A model generated the notes under the pieces. The model did no database searches. It was not told the origin of the DNA and was given only the letters and a program-made list of their open reading frames with translations. From Kitasatospora sp. MAP12-44 (lineage in GTDB: Bacteria > Actinomycetota > Actinomycetes > Streptomycetales > Streptomycetaceae), in the NCBI RefSeq assembly GCF_029892095.1, contig NZ_JARZAE010000004.1, positions 4,960,001-5,024,000 of the forward strand: a DNA stretch of 64,000 nucleotides. Direction: 5' to 3'. A program made the translations under genes and the position numbers. Positions 33,244 to 42,474 of this stretch are shown in pieces (position 1 is the stretch's first letter; every line of letters starts with the position of its first letter).

Positions 33244-33603
33244 TCAGCTCGCCGAAGCGGTACCGCCCGAGCTGGACGAGCCGGACGAGCTGGAAGAGCT
33301 CGACGAGGACCCGGACGACGACGCACCGGCCGAAGCCGGCGCAGCCGAGCCGCCGGAGCTCGACGACGAGTCCCCGCCCGTCTTCGCGCCGCCGGCCGCA
33401 CCCGAGGTCACGGAGCTGCTGGAGGACGAGCGGCTGTCGGTCCGGTAGAAGCCGGAGCCCTTGAAGACCACGCCCACGGCGGAGAAGACCTTGCGCAGCC
33501 GACCCTCGCATTGCGGGCATACGGTCAGGGCCTCGTCGGTGAACTTCTGCACCGCCTCAAGGCCGTTGCCGCACTCGGTGCACTGGTACTGGTACGTGGG
33601 CAC
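33244..33603 (-). CDS. fmdB: FmdB-family zinc-ribbon protein
   Basis: A 119-residue putative regulatory protein. The N-terminal zinc ribbon has two CxxC knuckles (YQCTECGNGLE and VCPQCEGRLRKVFS), and FKGSGFYRTD is the FmdB hallmark. The C-terminal 60 residues are an almost pure Ser/Gly tail (runs of 8-9 Ser), probably disordered. GTG 33603 is preceded by AGGAGGAAG at an optimal distance. The function of the family is not settled. The neighbourhood (MFS, SAF-like, mscL) is conserved in streptomycetes. Confidence 0.93.
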   Translation of the reverse strand: MPTYQYQCTECGNGLEAVQKFTDEALTVCPQCEGRLRKVFSAVGVVFKGSGFYRTDSRSSSSSSVTSGAAGGAKTGGDSSSSSGGSAAPASAGASSSGSSSSSSSSSGSSSSGGTASAS

Positions 33604-33766
33604 TTGTCTTCCTCCTGGCACTCTCGCCTGATGAGTGCTAACGACGGTCCATGATGCGGCATTCCGGCGCATCAGTCCAGCGCCGCCGTGGTCGGCCCCG
33701 GCGGCGCCGTCACCAGCCCACCCTCAGATGGCATTCTCAGAGCTCGGCGCCGACTCGGCGCCGGTT

Positions 33767-35065
33767 TCAGTGCTCGGCCACCCCGGCGAGACGCTGGGCG
33801 CCGGCCGCGCTCATCGCAACGGTACGGGTGCGCGCCCCCGGAGCGACCAGCAGCCGCCGCAAAGTGACCAGCGCCACCAGCCCGAGCCCCGCGCCCGCGA
33901 CCGGGACCAGGAAGCCGGCCCAGGGCCCGTTGGCGTCGATCAGCTGCCCGGCGACCGTCGAGCCGATCGCCAGTCCAAGACCGATGGCGCCGGTCAGCCA
34001 GGTGAAGGCCTCCGTCTTGGCGCCGTCCGCGACCAGCGTTTCGACCAGCGTGTACCCGGTGATCAGGGTGGGCGCGATGGCCAGGCCGCAGACCAGGCCG
34101 GCCAGCGCCAGCGAGGTCAGGTTCGGCATCGCCCAGAGCGTCGAGCAGCCCAGCACCAGCAGCGTGTAGCTGCCGAGCATCCGCTGTCGCGCCGAGCGCC
34201 GCCAGGCGACCATCCCGTACAGCACGCCGGCCAGCATCGAGCCGCCGGCGAAGATCCCGTACACCGTGCCGCTGACCCCGGCCTGGCCCTCGGCCTGGGC
34301 GAAGGCCGTCACCGAGACCTGCATGGCCCCGAAGACGGTGCCGACGCCCAGGAACGAGCCGGCCAGCAGCCGGACGCCGGGGGAGGCCAGCGCGGACACC
34401 CGCTGGGCGCCGGGCACCCGCGGGTGCCGTGCGGGCGCCGTGCGGCGCTGCGCGGCGAAGGCCAGTCCGCCGACCAGGGTGAGCGCGGCCTCGGCGACCA
34501 GCCCGGCCGCCGGCGCGATGCCGGTGGCGATGGCGGTGGCGAGCACCGGGCCGACCACGAAGGTGAACTCGTCGGTGACCGACTCGAAGGCGAACGCGGT
34601 GTTCAGGTGGGCCGGGGGCTGGTCCGACAGCCTGGCCACCCAACGGGCCCGGACCATCGCGCCGATCTGCGGCACGGTGGCCCCGGCGGGGGCGGCGGCC
34701 AGGAAGAGCGTCCAGACCGGTGCGTGCCCCAGCGCCAGCGCGATCAGCGCGCCGACCGAGACCGCGTGCACCAGCACGCTCGGCACCAGGACGGCGGCCT
34801 GCCCGAAGCGGTCGGCCAGTCGGCCGGACTGCGGTCCGACCAGGGCCTGGGCCACGGCGGAGACCGCCGCGACCGAGCCGGCGATGCCGTAGGAGCCCTG
34901 GGTGTCGAAGACCAGGAGCACGATGCCCAGGCTCAGCATGGCGAAGGGCAGGCGCGCCGCGAAGGCGGGGGCCAGAAACGTCCACGCGCCCGGGGTGCGG
35001 AGCAGCGTGAGATACCCGACGCGGGTGGGTACTGCGGGGTTTTCGACCGTTCGGCGGGCCGCCAC
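33767..35065 (-). CDS. MFS transporter
   Basis: A 432-residue major facilitator with about 12 helices. Motif A-like loop QSGRLADRFGQAAVLVPSVLVHA follows helix 2, with a shorter related loop in the second half. The substrate cannot be deduced; the fold resembles drug/sugar-efflux carriers of the YbjJ/DHA1 type. GTG 35065 has GGAAGGA seven bases upstream; the open frame beyond (to 35353) has no start signal. It stands between the antiporter and fmdB on the same strand, with wide gaps on both sides, so probably its own transcript. Confidence 0.9.
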   Translation of the reverse strand: MAARRTVENPAVPTRVGYLTLLRTPGAWTFLAPAFAARLPFAMLSLGIVLLVFDTQGSYGIAGSVAAVSAVAQALVGPQSGRLADRFGQAAVLVPSVLVHAVSVGALIALALGHAPVWTLFLAAAPAGATVPQIGAMVRARWVARLSDQPPAHLNTAFAFESVTDEFTFVVGPVLATAIATGIAPAAGLVAEAALTLVGGLAFAAQRRTAPARHPRVPGAQRVSALASPGVRLLAGSFLGVGTVFGAMQVSVTAFAQAEGQAGVSGTVYGIFAGGSMLAGVLYGMVAWRRSARQRMLGSYTLLVLGCSTLWAMPNLTSLALAGLVCGLAIAPTLITGYTLVETLVADGAKTEAFTWLTGAIGLGLAIGSTVAGQLIDANGPWAGFLVPVAGAGLGLVALVTLRRLLVAPGARTRTVAMSAAGAQRLAGVAEH

Positions 35066-35401
35066 GGTCGGTCCTTCCTGCTGCCTGGTAGCGCGGCCGG
35101 GTAATGGGAGAGCCCCGACGGCGCCGAGAGTCGTCCTCTCGCGCGTCGACCGGGGTTGATACCGGGTCCGGCTGGCCGAGTCGTGGAAGCGGGAGGCCAG
35201 AAAGTGCTGCGGACCGCGGCCGCCGAGCGGTCGCGCCAACTCTGCTTCAGGCAGATATTGCGGATGTCTGTAGATACGTTCTTTCCTCCATTGTAGGGCC
35301 TCGCTCCCCAGCGGGCCTGCCAACCGAAGGTGAACGTCCCCCAAAATCCGCAATCCGATCGTTATCGAGCGCCCCCGCCCCCGCCCCCCCGCTAGCGCCC
35401 G
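35066..35401. other. Gene-free gap between antiporter and MFS genes
   Basis: These 336 bases on the minus strand separate the antiporter stop from the MFS start. Nothing codes convincingly. The middle (35255-35300) is A+T-richer (ATATTGCGGATGTCTGTAGATACG) and is the likely MFS promoter region. No repeat or RNA motif recognised. Confidence 0.35.
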
Positions 35402-36886
35402 CTACCGCCCGCCGAGCCAGCCCGCCAGCTTGCCGCCCTCGTCCACCGCGCGCAGCCGCCGCTCGGTCGCCTCGCTCGCCGCCTGCGTGGTGACCACCAG
35501 CAGCTCGTCATTGGCCCGCAGCACGGTCGTCCGGTCCGGCACGAAGCTGCTGCCGTCGCGGACCACCAGCGTGACGGCGGCCCCGGCCGGCAGCCGCAGC
35601 TCGCTGACCTCGACGCCGGAGATCCGCGAGGTCGCGGAGAGCGACACCGACAGCAGCTGCCCGTGCAGATGCTCCAGCGGCGCCGACTCGATCCCGATGT
35701 CCTGGCCCATCGCGCCCTCGGAGATCTTCAGCAGCTTGGCCAGCCACGGCAGCGTGGGGCCCTGCAGCAGGGTGAAGACCACCACCAGGATGAAGACGAT
35801 GTTGAAGACGTCCGCCGCGTGCGGCACTCGCGCCACCAGCGGGATGGTGGCCAGCACGATCGGCACCGCGCCGCGCAGCCCCGCCCAGCTGAGCAGCGCC
35901 TGTTCGCGCCATGGCAGCTTGAACGGTGTGAGGGTGAGCACCACCGAGAGCGGCCGGGCCACGAAGACCAGCACCACGCCGATCGCCAGCGCCGGCCCGA
36001 TCGCCGATCCCATGGTGTCGGGGTTGCAGAGCAGCCCGAGCAGCACGAACATGCCGATCTGCCCGATCCAGGCCAGCCCGTCGGCGAAGCCCCGCACGGC
36101 CGGGCCGTGCGGCAGCTTGGCGTTGCCGAGCAGCACCGCGCAGATGTAGACGGCGAGGAATCCGGAGCCGTGCAGCAGCGCGCCGGCGGCGTAGGCGAGC
36201 ACGGTCAGCGCCAGCACCGCGATCGGGTAGAGGCCGGAGGACGGCAGCGCGACGTGCCGCAGCCCGTACGCCCCCAGCTTGCCGACGGCCAGGCCCACGG
36301 CCGTGCCGATCGCCAGCTCGGCGATGATCGTGCCGATCAGGACGTACCAGGCGTCGAACGGCCCGGTGGTGGCGAAGGCGACCACCAGGATCACCACGGG
36401 GGCGTCGTTGAAGCCGGACTCGGCCTCCAGCAGGCCGGTCAGCCGCGACGGCAGCGGCACCATCCGCAGCACCGAGAAGACCGCGGCGGCGTCCGTCGAC
36501 GAGACGATGGCGCCCAGCAGCAGCGACATCCGCCAGTCGAAGCCGACCAGCCAGTGGGCGCCCGCGGCGGTCACGAAGACGCTGATCCCCACCCCGAGGG
36601 TGGCCAGCACGGTGGCGGCCGGCATCACGGGTTTGATCTCCCGCCAGCTGGTCTTCAGGCCGCCCTCGGCCAGGATCACCACCAGCGCCGCATAGCCGAT
36701 GACCTGCGTCAGCTGGGCGTTGTTGAAGGTGACACCCAGGCCGTTCTGGCCGATCACCACCCCGATGCCCAGGTAGAGCAGCAGGCTGGGCAGCCCTGAA
36801 CGGGTCGAGATGCGCACCGCGACCACCGCGACCATGAGGATCACGGAGAACTCAAGGAGGAGCTTGTTCAGATGGTCGACGGTCAA
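35402..36886 (-). CDS. CPA1-family cation/proton antiporter with TrkA-C domain (NhaP2/CvrA type)
   Basis: Membrane antiporter of 494 residues exchanging K+ or Na+ for H+. Twelve to thirteen helices carry the CPA signature LGAIVSSTDAAAVFSVL (ion-binding Asp) and LLEAESGFNDAPVVILVVAF (second conserved Asp). The C-terminal 90 residues (ISGVEVSELRLPAGAAVTLVVRDGSSFVPDRTTVLRANDELLVVTT) form a TrkA-C/RCK-C ligand-binding domain. The start is TTG 36886 with GAGGTG about 9 bases upstream. It is divergent from the penicillin acylase gene. NhaP2-type activity is inferred from family. Confidence 0.92.
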   Translation of the reverse strand: MTVDHLNKLLLEFSVILMVAVVAVRISTRSGLPSLLLYLGIGVVIGQNGLGVTFNNAQLTQVIGYAALVVILAEGGLKTSWREIKPVMPAATVLATLGVGISVFVTAAGAHWLVGFDWRMSLLLGAIVSSTDAAAVFSVLRMVPLPSRLTGLLEAESGFNDAPVVILVVAFATTGPFDAWYVLIGTIIAELAIGTAVGLAVGKLGAYGLRHVALPSSGLYPIAVLALTVLAYAAGALLHGSGFLAVYICAVLLGNAKLPHGPAVRGFADGLAWIGQIGMFVLLGLLCNPDTMGSAIGPALAIGVVLVFVARPLSVVLTLTPFKLPWREQALLSWAGLRGAVPIVLATIPLVARVPHAADVFNIVFILVVVFTLLQGPTLPWLAKLLKISEGAMGQDIGIESAPLEHLHGQLLSVSLSATSRISGVEVSELRLPAGAAVTLVVRDGSSFVPDRTTVLRANDELLVVTTQAASEATERRLRAVDEGGKLAGWLGGR

Positions 36887-37248
36887 CTTAGGGACACCTC
36901 GGGGTCGCGGGCACGGAACGCCGGCAGGCGGCTCAGGAGGATCAACAGGGCGATCTCGGGACGCCTCACAGCGTCGACCCGACCCGATGGGGCGTCGCCG
37001 CGACCCGATGGGCCGCCGGCACGTCAGCTGAGGTGTCGTTACTCAGTCTAACATTTTACCTATTCTTTTGATTACCTAGTTTTAGGGGAGCCCGCGCTGA
37101 GTCCTCAGAAGCTGCCGATAGGGTCCCAGTGGTTCCACCGTGGGCGTCCCCGGTGCACCCGCGCCACCTGAGTCGTCCTAATGTGGTGACCGGTCACGGC
37201 CGCCCAGCTGAATGTGACGTCGCCCTGCTCCCTGTCGCTAGGACCCAG
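36887..37248. promoter_or_regulatory. Divergent region with A+T-rich island
   Basis: This 362-base gap between antiporter and penicillin acylase genes has no gene. It contains two copies of CGACCCGATGGG (36985-37020) and, at 37040-37085, the most A+T-rich stretch of the window (about 45 bases with TAACATTTTACCTATTCTTTT). Both divergent promoters probably lie there. I found no match to the c-di-AMP (ydaO) riboswitch expected before some antiporters. Confidence 0.45.
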
Positions 37249-39966
37249 ATGCCCCGCTCGAAGAAGTTCCGGCGCGCTCGTCTGATCGTGCTCGTGCTGG
37301 CCGTACTGCTGGTGGCCGGCACCGCCACCGGCGGCTGGTACGCGGTGAACACTGTGCGCGCCTCGTTCCCCCAGCTCAGCGGGAGCATCAAGGTTGCCGG
37401 CCTGAGCGCCCCGGTGGATGTGAAGCGCGACGCCAACGGCATCCCGCAGATCTACGCCGACACCTCCGAGGACCTGTTCAAGGCCCAGGGCTATGTCCAG
37501 GCCCAGGACCGGTTCTGGGAGATGGACGTCCGGCGCCACATCACCTCCGGCCGGCTCTCCGAGATGTTCGGGTCGAGCCAGGTCCAGACCGACAGCTTCC
37601 TGCGCACCATGGGCTGGCACGACGTCGCCCAGCAGGAGTACGACACCCAGCTGTCGCCCGACACCAAGCAGTACCTGCAGGCCTACTCGGACGGCGTGAA
37701 CGCCTGGCTCGCCCAGCACCCCGGCGGCGCCAGCGCCTCGCTCGAGTACACGCTGCTGGGCACGGTGAACGGCAGCTACAAGCCGCAGCCGTGGACCCCG
37801 GTCGACTCGGTGGCCTGGCTCAAGGCGATGGCCTGGAACCTCTCCGGCAACCTCCAGGACCAGATCGACCGCTCACTGCTGTCGCAGAACTTCACCCCGG
37901 ACCAGGTCGCCCAGCTCTACCCGGCCTACCCGTACGACCGGAACGGCACGATCGTGCAGACCGGCACGGTGGGCTCGGACGGCACGTACAAGCCGCCGGC
38001 CTCGGCCGTCGGCCAGTCCGCGAGCACCACCCAGGCCGCCGCCGCGACCAACGCCCTGCTGCAGGGCCTGTCCGGCCAGGTCAGCTCGCTGCCGCAGATG
38101 CTGGGTCCGCAGGGCTCGGGCATCGGCTCCAACTCCTGGGTGGTGTCGGGCGACCACACCACCACCGGTGAGCCGCTGATGGCCAACGACCCGCACCTCG
38201 GCCCCGGGATGCCGTCCGTCTGGTACCAGATGGGCCTGCACTGCCGGGTGGTCAGCAGCAACTGCCAGTACGACACCACCGGTTTCACCTTCGCGGGGAT
38301 GCCGGGCGTGGTGATCGGCCACAACCAGAACATCTCCTGGGGCTTCACCAACATGGGTGCCGACGTCGCCGACCTCTACCTGGAGAAGGTCACCGGCCCG
38401 AACACCTACCTCTACGACGGCAACAACGTGAACTTCACCACGCGCCAGGAGACCATCAAGGTCGCCGGCGGCCCCGACCACGTGATCACCGTCCGCACCA
38501 CCAACAACGGCCCGCTGATCTCGGACCAGAGCACCGAGGAACAGAACGTCGGCACCTACGCGCCGGTCGGCAACGCCGCACCGGACCGCGGGACCAGCGG
38601 CTACGGCGTCGCGCTGAAGTGGACCGCGCTCACCCCCGGCAAGACCATGGACTCGGTCTTCGAGCTGGACCGGGCTGCCAACTGGAACGACTTCCGGGCG
38701 GCCGCGAAGGACTTCGCCGTCCCCGCGCAGAACCTGATCTACGCCGACACCAAGAACAACATCGGCTACCAGGCCCCCGGCGTGATCCCGATCCGCGGCC
38801 GCGGCGACGGCACCTACCCGGCCCCCGGCTGGGACTCGTCGTACGCGTGGAAGGGCTACATCGACTTCAAGTCGCTGCCCTACGTCTACAACCCGTCGTC
38901 CGGCTACATCGTCACCGCCAACCAGGCGGTCGTCGACCCGACGTACAAGTACCTGATCACCCAGGACTGGGAGTACGGCACCCGGGCCAAGGAGATAAGC
39001 GACCAGATCCAGGCCCGGCTGCAGAACGGCGGCCGGATCTCCCCCGACGACATGCAGTCCATCCAGTCGGACAACACCAGCGTGATGGCCAAGACCCTGG
39101 TGCCGCTGCTGCTGAAGGAGCAGATCAGCGACCCGTACGTGCGCCAGGCGCAGGACCTGCTGAAGGACTGGAACTACAACCAGGACGCCGACTCGGCCGC
39201 CGCCGCCTACTACAACGGCGTCTGGCGCCAGCTGCTGATCCTGGCCTTCGGCCAGAAGTTCCCGGCCAGCGTGCGGGCCCAGGGCGACTGCCTGCTGGTC
39301 CAGCAGAAGGTGGACGCCAACCAGCCCTCCAACTCGGTCGGCGGCGAGACCAAGATCGTCACCCAGTGCGGCACGCGCGACCCGAGCCAGGCCCAGCCGG
39401 ACGGCGGCGACCGCTGGATGGAGGTGGTCCGCCAGCAGCTCGCCAACCCCAACAGCACCTGGTGGGACTACATCGACTCCAACCACCTGCCGCAGCACGG
39501 CCTGGACAACCTGCTCAAGGAGGCGATGAAGGACGCCCGCCAGGACCTCACCGCCCAGCTGGGCAAGGACATCTCCACCTGGAGCTGGGGCCGGCTGCAC
39601 CCGCTGAACCTCAAGGAGCAGACGCTCGGCATCGACAACTCGTCGTGGGCCTCGGGCATCGTGCACCGACTGCTCAACCGCGGTCCGTACCAGCTCGGCG
39701 GCGGTTCGGCGGCGGTCAACGCCTCCGGCTGGACGGCGGCGGCCGGGTACCAGGTCGACTGGATCCCGTCGATGCGGATGGTGGTCGACCTGAGCGACTT
39801 CAACGCCTCGCGCTGGATCAACGTGGGCGGTGAGTCCGGCCACGCGTTCCAGGCCAACTACAACGACCAGACCGCCCTGTGGGCCCAGGGCAAGCTGCTG
39901 CCCTGGGCGTACTCCGCGGACGCGGTGGACAAGGCCACCAAGAACCGGCTGACCCTGACGCCGTAG
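37249..39966 (+). CDS. Penicillin acylase family protein (peptidase S45, N-terminal nucleophile hydrolase)
   Basis: A 905-residue membrane-anchored or exported amidase that could cleave acyl-homoserine lactones, lipopeptides or penicillins. An uncleaved N-terminal helix (RLIVLVLAVLLVAGTATGG) is followed by the alpha domain, the autoproteolysis site GSNSWVVSG with nucleophile S296, then the beta domain (MANDPHLGPGMPSVWYQMGL, HNQNISWGFTNMGADVADLY). All residues needed for self-cleavage are visible. ATG 37249 follows TAGGACCCAG; the longer frame to 37129 lacks support. It converges with 5-FTHF cyclo-ligase with only three bases between stop codons. Confidence 0.95.
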   Translation: MPRSKKFRRARLIVLVLAVLLVAGTATGGWYAVNTVRASFPQLSGSIKVAGLSAPVDVKRDANGIPQIYADTSEDLFKAQGYVQAQDRFWEMDVRRHITSGRLSEMFGSSQVQTDSFLRTMGWHDVAQQEYDTQLSPDTKQYLQAYSDGVNAWLAQHPGGASASLEYTLLGTVNGSYKPQPWTPVDSVAWLKAMAWNLSGNLQDQIDRSLLSQNFTPDQVAQLYPAYPYDRNGTIVQTGTVGSDGTYKPPASAVGQSASTTQAAAATNALLQGLSGQVSSLPQMLGPQGSGIGSNSWVVSGDHTTTGEPLMANDPHLGPGMPSVWYQMGLHCRVVSSNCQYDTTGFTFAGMPGVVIGHNQNISWGFTNMGADVADLYLEKVTGPNTYLYDGNNVNFTTRQETIKVAGGPDHVITVRTTNNGPLISDQSTEEQNVGTYAPVGNAAPDRGTSGYGVALKWTALTPGKTMDSVFELDRAANWNDFRAAAKDFAVPAQNLIYADTKNNIGYQAPGVIPIRGRGDGTYPAPGWDSSYAWKGYIDFKSLPYVYNPSSGYIVTANQAVVDPTYKYLITQDWEYGTRAKEISDQIQARLQNGGRISPDDMQSIQSDNTSVMAKTLVPLLLKEQISDPYVRQAQDLLKDWNYNQDADSAAAAYYNGVWRQLLILAFGQKFPASVRAQGDCLLVQQKVDANQPSNSVGGETKIVTQCGTRDPSQAQPDGGDRWMEVVRQQLANPNSTWWDYIDSNHLPQHGLDNLLKEAMKDARQDLTAQLGKDISTWSWGRLHPLNLKEQTLGIDNSSWASGIVHRLLNRGPYQLGGGSAAVNASGWTAAAGYQVDWIPSMRMVVDLSDFNASRWINVGGESGHAFQANYNDQTALWAQGKLLPWAYSADAVDKATKNRLTLTP

Positions 39967-39969
39967 CGC

Positions 39970-40626
39970 CTACGACCCGAACCGGTGCACCCCCGTCGGC
40001 GTGACGGCGGCGTGCACCGGTTGGTCGTGCGGCTCGGCCGGGACGTGCTCCAGCAGCTCGGCGTCGTAGAGCAGGGTGGCCAGCAGCGGCCGAGCCCCGG
40101 CCCGGGCCAGCCGGGCCAGCACCCGGTCGTAACTCCCGCCGCCGCGGCCGAGCCGCAGCCCGCGGCGGTCCACGGCGAGCCCGGGCAGCAGCACCAGCGA
40201 GGCCGTGCAGACCGCCGCCGGCCCCAGCCGCGGCCCGTCCGGCTCCAGCAGCCCGCGGCCGGCCGGGACGAGGTGCTCGGCGCCCCGGTAGGCGGCCCAG
40301 TCGAGGTCGTTGTCGGGCAGCAGGACGGGCAGCAGCACCGGGATCCCGCGCGCGTGCAGCAGGTCGAGCAGCGGCCGGGTGCCGGGCTCCGCGCCGACCG
40401 AGACGTACGCCGCCACCGGCCCGGACGCCGCCGACCCGGACGCCGCCGACCCGTCCGCGGGCAGCAGCGCCAGGGCCTGCTCGGCCAGCTCGGCCGCCAC
40501 GCCCTCCCGCCATTCGGGGGAAAGCGCGCGGCGGTCCGCCAGAAGCCGTGACCTCAGGCCTGCCTTGTCGTTGTAGAGGGGATCGTCGTACAAGTCCTGC
40601 TCCTTGCTGTCCGCAGCCGTCGTCAC
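39970..40626 (-). CDS. 5-formyltetrahydrofolate cyclo-ligase
   Basis: Converts 5-formyl-THF to 5,10-methenyl-THF using ATP, returning folate to the one-carbon pool in the cytosol. The 218-residue product has the family blocks: DKAGLRSRLLADRRAL at the N-terminus, YVSVGAEPGTRPLLDLLHARGIPVLLPVL in the middle, and the C-terminal signature LAVDRRGLRLGRGGGSYDRVLARL. GTG 40626 has GGGAGGA four to five bases before it. It is divergent from the GGDEF gene by 47 bases. Ends tail-to-tail with penicillin acylase. Confidence 0.95.
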   Translation of the reverse strand: MTTAADSKEQDLYDDPLYNDKAGLRSRLLADRRALSPEWREGVAAELAEQALALLPADGSAASGSAASGPVAAYVSVGAEPGTRPLLDLLHARGIPVLLPVLLPDNDLDWAAYRGAEHLVPAGRGLLEPDGPRLGPAAVCTASLVLLPGLAVDRRGLRLGRGGGSYDRVLARLARAGARPLLATLLYDAELLEHVPAEPHDQPVHAAVTPTGVHRFGS

Positions 40627-40673
40627 GATCCTCCCTCGTCCCCGCGCCCGTACGAGAACCGGAAGGCGACCCG

Positions 40674-41483
40674 ATGCCCACCCCCCTCCTGGTGCAGTCG
40701 CTGGCCCTGCTCAGTGCCCCGCTGGCCGGTGCGGCCGGTCTGCTCGGCCTGCGGCTGCGCCGCTCGGCGGGGGCCGGCGAGGGCCGCGAGTCCGGGCTGC
40801 GCGAGCGGCTGGCCGCACTGCAGAGCCGCTGCGAGGAGTTGGAGCTGCTGGCGGCGCGCGATCCGCTGACCGGCGTGTGGAACTACCGCCACCTCCAGAT
40901 CACCCTGGAGCGTGAGATCGAGCGCTGCGCCCGGCCGCCGGCCGCCGGCAGCGGACCGGGCTCGCTGGCCGTGGTCCTGCTGGAGATCACCGGCTTCGAC
41001 GCGGTCAACGCCGAACACGGACGCAGCCGTGGCGATGTGATGCTGCGTGAGCTGGCCCAGCGGCTCAGCGTGGAGATCCGCCGCTCGGACACCCTGGGCC
41101 GGTACGGCGGTACGGAGTTCCTGGTGGTGCTGCCGGACACCGCGGCGGCCGGCGCCGTCAAGGTCGCCGAGCGGCTCTGCTGGTCGGTCCGCCGGCACCA
41201 GCTGCTGGACCGGACGCCCGAGCTGTGGGAGCCCGCCCGCACGGTCCGGCAGGGCAATGGGCTGACCGCCGCCGCGGGCATCGCGGTACTGCCCGCCGAC
41301 GGCGCGCACACCGCCCCGCTGCTGCGGGCCGCGGACCGGGCGCTGGCGTCCGCCAAGCGGCAGATTCCGCAGGGTGTGCACGGTAATCTGTCGGCTTGTG
41401 CCGGTTCTGGACCAGCAAGCCTGACCGGTCGCGCTGCCCGTAAAGTCGCTGTCGTGGCTGTGGCCGACGAGGTTCGTTCATAG
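40674..41483 (+). CDS. GGDEF-domain protein with degenerate GGTEF site
   Basis: A 269-residue protein with a short N-terminal hydrophobic helix (LVQSLALLSAPLAGAAGLLGL), a coiled-coil segment and one GGDEF domain (about residues 60-235: DPLTGVWNYRHLQITLEREI). The active-site motif reads G145-G146-T147-E148-F149 instead of GGDEF/GGEEF, so the metal-binding acidic residue is lost and diguanylate cyclase activity is doubtful. The RxxD motif (RRSD, 136-139), placed five residues before the site as in the inhibitory I-site, is kept; c-di-GMP binding is therefore possible. ATG 40674 has GGAAGG upstream. Next to galU on the same strand. Confidence 0.9.
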   Translation: MPTPLLVQSLALLSAPLAGAAGLLGLRLRRSAGAGEGRESGLRERLAALQSRCEELELLAARDPLTGVWNYRHLQITLEREIERCARPPAAGSGPGSLAVVLLEITGFDAVNAEHGRSRGDVMLRELAQRLSVEIRRSDTLGRYGGTEFLVVLPDTAAAGAVKVAERLCWSVRRHQLLDRTPELWEPARTVRQGNGLTAAAGIAVLPADGAHTAPLLRAADRALASAKRQIPQGVHGNLSACAGSGPASLTGRAARKVAVVAVADEVRS

Positions 41484-41537
41484 GTGGTTAACCTCGCCCG
41501 CAGTCAGGGCGGTCATCTGCCTTAGTAAGGTCAACGC

Positions 41538-42458
41538 ATGACGACGACGAAGAACCGCATGCCGGTCACCAAGGCCGTGGTGCCTGCGGCCGGCCTCGGC
41601 ACCCGCTTTCTCCCCGCGACGAAGGCGACGCCGAAGGAGATGCTCCCGGTCGTCGACAAGCCGGCGATCCAGTACGTCGTCGAGGAGGCCTCGGCGGCCG
41701 GCCTCTCCGACATACTGATGGTGACGGGCCGCAACAAGCGCGCTCTCGAGGACCACTTCGACCGCGCCTACGAGCTGGAGGAGCTGCTCTCCCGCAAGGG
41801 CGAGGAGGACAAGCTCCGCCGGGTGCGCGAGTCGGTCTCGCTGGCCAACATGCACTACGTCCGCCAGGGCGACCCCAAGGGCCTGGGTCACGCGGTGCAG
41901 GTCGCCGAGCAGCACGTGGCGGGCCAGCCGTTCGCCGTCCTGCTGGGCGACGACCTGATCGACCCGCGCGACCCGCTGCTCTCCCGCATGATCGAGGTGC
42001 AGCAGGAGCTCGGCGGCTCGGTGGTGGCCCTGATGGAGGTCGAGCCCAGCCAGATCCACCTCTACGGCTGCGCGGCGGTCGAGCCCAACGGCTTCGGCAG
42101 CGACGTCTTCCACGTCACCGACCTGGTCGAGAAGCCCGACGCCGCGGACGCCCCGTCCAACTACGCCGTGATCGGCCGCTATGTGCTGGACCCGGCCGTC
42201 TTCGACGTGCTGAAGAAGACCGAGCCCGGTCGCGGCGGCGAGATCCAGCTCACCGACGCCCTGCGCACGCTGTCCATGCTGGGCCCGGAGGAGGGCGGCC
42301 AGGTGCACGGCGTGCTCTTCAAGGGCCGCCGTTATGACACCGGTGACCGCGCGGACTACTTGCGCGCTATTGTCCGGCTGGCGTGCGAGCGTGAAGACCT
42401 GGGCCCGGAGTTCCGCAGCTTCCTCAGGGACTTCGTGGGCACGGAGATGCAGGGCTGA
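41538..42458 (+). CDS. galU: UTP-glucose-1-phosphate uridylyltransferase
   Basis: Makes UDP-glucose from UTP and glucose-1-phosphate for cell-wall sugars and trehalose. The nucleotidyltransferase signature AVVPAAGLGTRFLPATKATPKEMLPVVDKP opens the 306-residue protein, and VEEASAAGLSDILMVTGRNKRALEDHF, GHAVQVAEQHV and LLGDDLI follow in the canonical order. Length is standard. The ATG at 41538 follows TAGTAAGG. It heads the run galU-moeA-moaC-mogA-rimJ conserved in actinobacteria; 16 bases separate it from moeA. Confidence 0.97.
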   Translation: MTTTKNRMPVTKAVVPAAGLGTRFLPATKATPKEMLPVVDKPAIQYVVEEASAAGLSDILMVTGRNKRALEDHFDRAYELEELLSRKGEEDKLRRVRESVSLANMHYVRQGDPKGLGHAVQVAEQHVAGQPFAVLLGDDLIDPRDPLLSRMIEVQQELGGSVVALMEVEPSQIHLYGCAAVEPNGFGSDVFHVTDLVEKPDAADAPSNYAVIGRYVLDPAVFDVLKKTEPGRGGEIQLTDALRTLSMLGPEEGGQVHGVLFKGRRYDTGDRADYLRAIVRLACEREDLGPEFRSFLRDFVGTEMQG

Positions 42459-42474
42459 CGATCGGAAGGCGACG

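Noticed and set aside
36887..37030. Possible c-di-AMP (ydaO/yuaA) riboswitch before the antiporter
   Set aside because: The conserved GGGGAACC, GAAGAGCC and CCGUCAGCUAACCUCGUAAGC-type elements are not found on either strand.
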